From assembly GCA_030705955.1 (NCBI GenBank), contig JAUZPL010000020.1:1-58437 (forward strand): DNA of 58,437 nucleotides, given 5' to 3'. Shown piece after piece: positions 57,851 to 58,437 of the stretch (position 1 is its first letter; every line of letters starts with the position of its first letter). Source of the stretch: Bacillota bacterium. GTDB lineage: Bacteria; Bacillota; Bacilli; Bacillales; Cytobacillaceae. The translations under genes and the position numbers were made by a program. The notes below the pieces were generated by a model. It was not told where the DNA came from. It worked only from the letters and a program-made list of their open reading frames with translations, and ran no database searches.

Positions 57851-57856
57851 TATAAA

Positions 57857-58420
57857 GTGAAATATGGTTACGCAAGAGTAAGTACCACTAAACAGGATTT
57901 AGAATCACAAATACAGGCTTTAGAAAACGAGGGGTGCGATAAAATATACTCTGAAAAATTTACTGGAACAAAAACAAATCGAGAACAGTTTAAAAAGGTC
58001 CTTTCTTTATTAAAAAGGGGAGACACATTAGTTATTACAAAACTGGATCGTTTTGCTAGATCAACAGCAGATGGAATAAATACGATTAAGGAATTGTTTG
58101 AAAAAGGTGTAAAAGTGCATGTGTTGAATATGGGGTTAGTTGAAGATACTCCAACAGGAAGACTAATTTTAAATATTATGCTTGCTTTTGCAGAATTTGA
58201 AAGAGATATGATCGTGGAGCGAACTCAAGAAGGAAAAGCAATTGCAAAACAAAGGGATGACTATAGAGAAGGAAGACCAAACAAATATAGTAGAAAACAA
58301 ATAGACCATGCTTTAGAACTATTAAAAAATCAATCTTATAAACAAGTTGAAGAAATGACAGGGATATCCAAGAGTACTATTATAAGGGCAAAAAGACAAA
58401 AAACTAAAAGCGTATTTTGA
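57857..58420 (+). CDS. Serine recombinase (Tn3-type resolvase), 187 aa
   Basis: Small serine recombinase that resolves plasmid multimers at res. The GTG at 57857 follows AAAAGGGG. Catalytic serine in [14 protein letters not shown] (S9), then [12 protein letters not shown] (the conserved LDR-R motif, ~65-75), [17 protein letters not shown] (~120-136), and a C-terminal Hin-like helix-turn-helix ([20 protein letters not shown]). The length is normal. There is no transposase or terminal inverted repeat nearby, so it serves plasmid maintenance and not a transposon. Confidence 0.94.
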   Translation: MKYGYARVSTTKQDLESQIQALENEGCDKIYSEKFTGTKTNREQFKKVLSLLKRGDTLVITKLDRFARSTADGINTIKELFEKGVKVHVLNMGLVEDTPTGRLILNIMLAFAEFERDMIVERTQEGKAIAKQRDDYREGRPNKYSRKQIDHALELLKNQSYKQVEEMTGISKSTIIRAKRQKTKSVF

Positions 58421-58437
58421 ACATTATTTGTTTCAAA
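58297..58437. repeat. Terminal overlap of a circular molecule (right copy)
   Basis: It is identical to bases 1-141. Removing one copy joins the resolvase gene to its terminator at 110-154. Confidence 0.93.

Noticed and set aside
57742-58420. A Tn3-family transposon carrying the resolvase
   Set aside because: No transposase and no 38-bp terminal inverted repeats were seen anywhere in the circle.

Overview
The window is an AT-rich plasmid from a spore-forming Bacillaceae-type Firmicute (Bacillus, Priestia or Peribacillus are plausible; the species cannot be fixed). Bases 1-141 are identical to bases 58297-58437, so the molecule is almost certainly a circle of 58,296 bp cut inside the resolvase gene. 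Host evidence: AGGAGG-type ribosome binding sites, frequent TTG and GTG starts, a Spo0E-family phosphatase, a YneA-like LysM protein, and a DUF3967-like MerR-type plasmid protein. I see no rRNA, tRNA, transposase or CRISPR array.

Layout. (1) 57.6-58.4 kb and 0.2-16.7 kb: accessory and establishment genes. These are a serine resolvase with a candidate res site, a GIY-YIG nuclease, topoisomerase III, an ArdC-type antirestriction protein, a SEC-C protein, a RadC-like JAB protein, a protein made of about four ribbon-helix-helix (RHH) modules, and many small unknowns. (2) 16.8-23.3 kb: the replicon. It holds a primase-like Rep with a candidate antisense RNA, a DUF3967-like protein, SSB, an actin-like (ParM/Alp-type) partition ATPase and its partner. 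Four arrays of an AAACTAGTTT-type repeat are interspersed here. (3) 23.5-28.3 kb: a hairpin-rich candidate oriT, an RHH accessory protein, a small HUH relaxase, a VirD4-type coupling protein and a CpaE-like protein. (4) 28.4-41.9 kb: a Tad-pilus-like operon (CpaB/SAF, CpaE/TadZ, CpaF/TadA ATPase, TadB, TadC, a 55-residue pilin candidate, two TadE/F-like proteins), then a secreted protein and a 2029-residue PKD-rich surface protein. (5) 41.9-49.5 kb: a Gram-positive type IV secretion operon (two RHH regulators, VirB2-, VirB6-, VirB3- and VirB4-like proteins, an SLT+M23 wall hydrolase, a VirB8-like candidate). (6) 49.6-56.5 kb: accessory genes, including a C5 DNA methyltransferase split by an in-frame TGA, the YneA-like and Spo0E-like pair, a DUF3895-like protein and a small paralogous pair. 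(7) 56.5-57.6 kb: a minus-strand membrane/SH3 protein.

Working together. Relaxase, coupling protein, VirB4/VirB6/VirB3 and wall hydrolase make a plausible self-transmissible plasmid. The unusual point is that the only VirB11-like ATPase and the only pilin-like genes belong to a Tad-type machine placed between the coupling protein and the mating-channel operon. The first CpaE-like gene is co-directional with the coupling protein. This suggests a hybrid Tad/T4SS conjugation or attachment apparatus. The Tad and T4SS operons also have near-identical promoters.

Non-coding structure is rich. A structured, terminator-ended element (R1) occurs three times directly after stop codons. A second hairpin array (R2) follows two of those copies. 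A seven-member promoter family with one spacer/-10 sequence drives SSB, RadC-like, methyltransferase, multi-RHH, LysM/Spo0E and other genes, and looks like a regulon of early-establishment functions. All function calls are from motif reading; no database search was possible.
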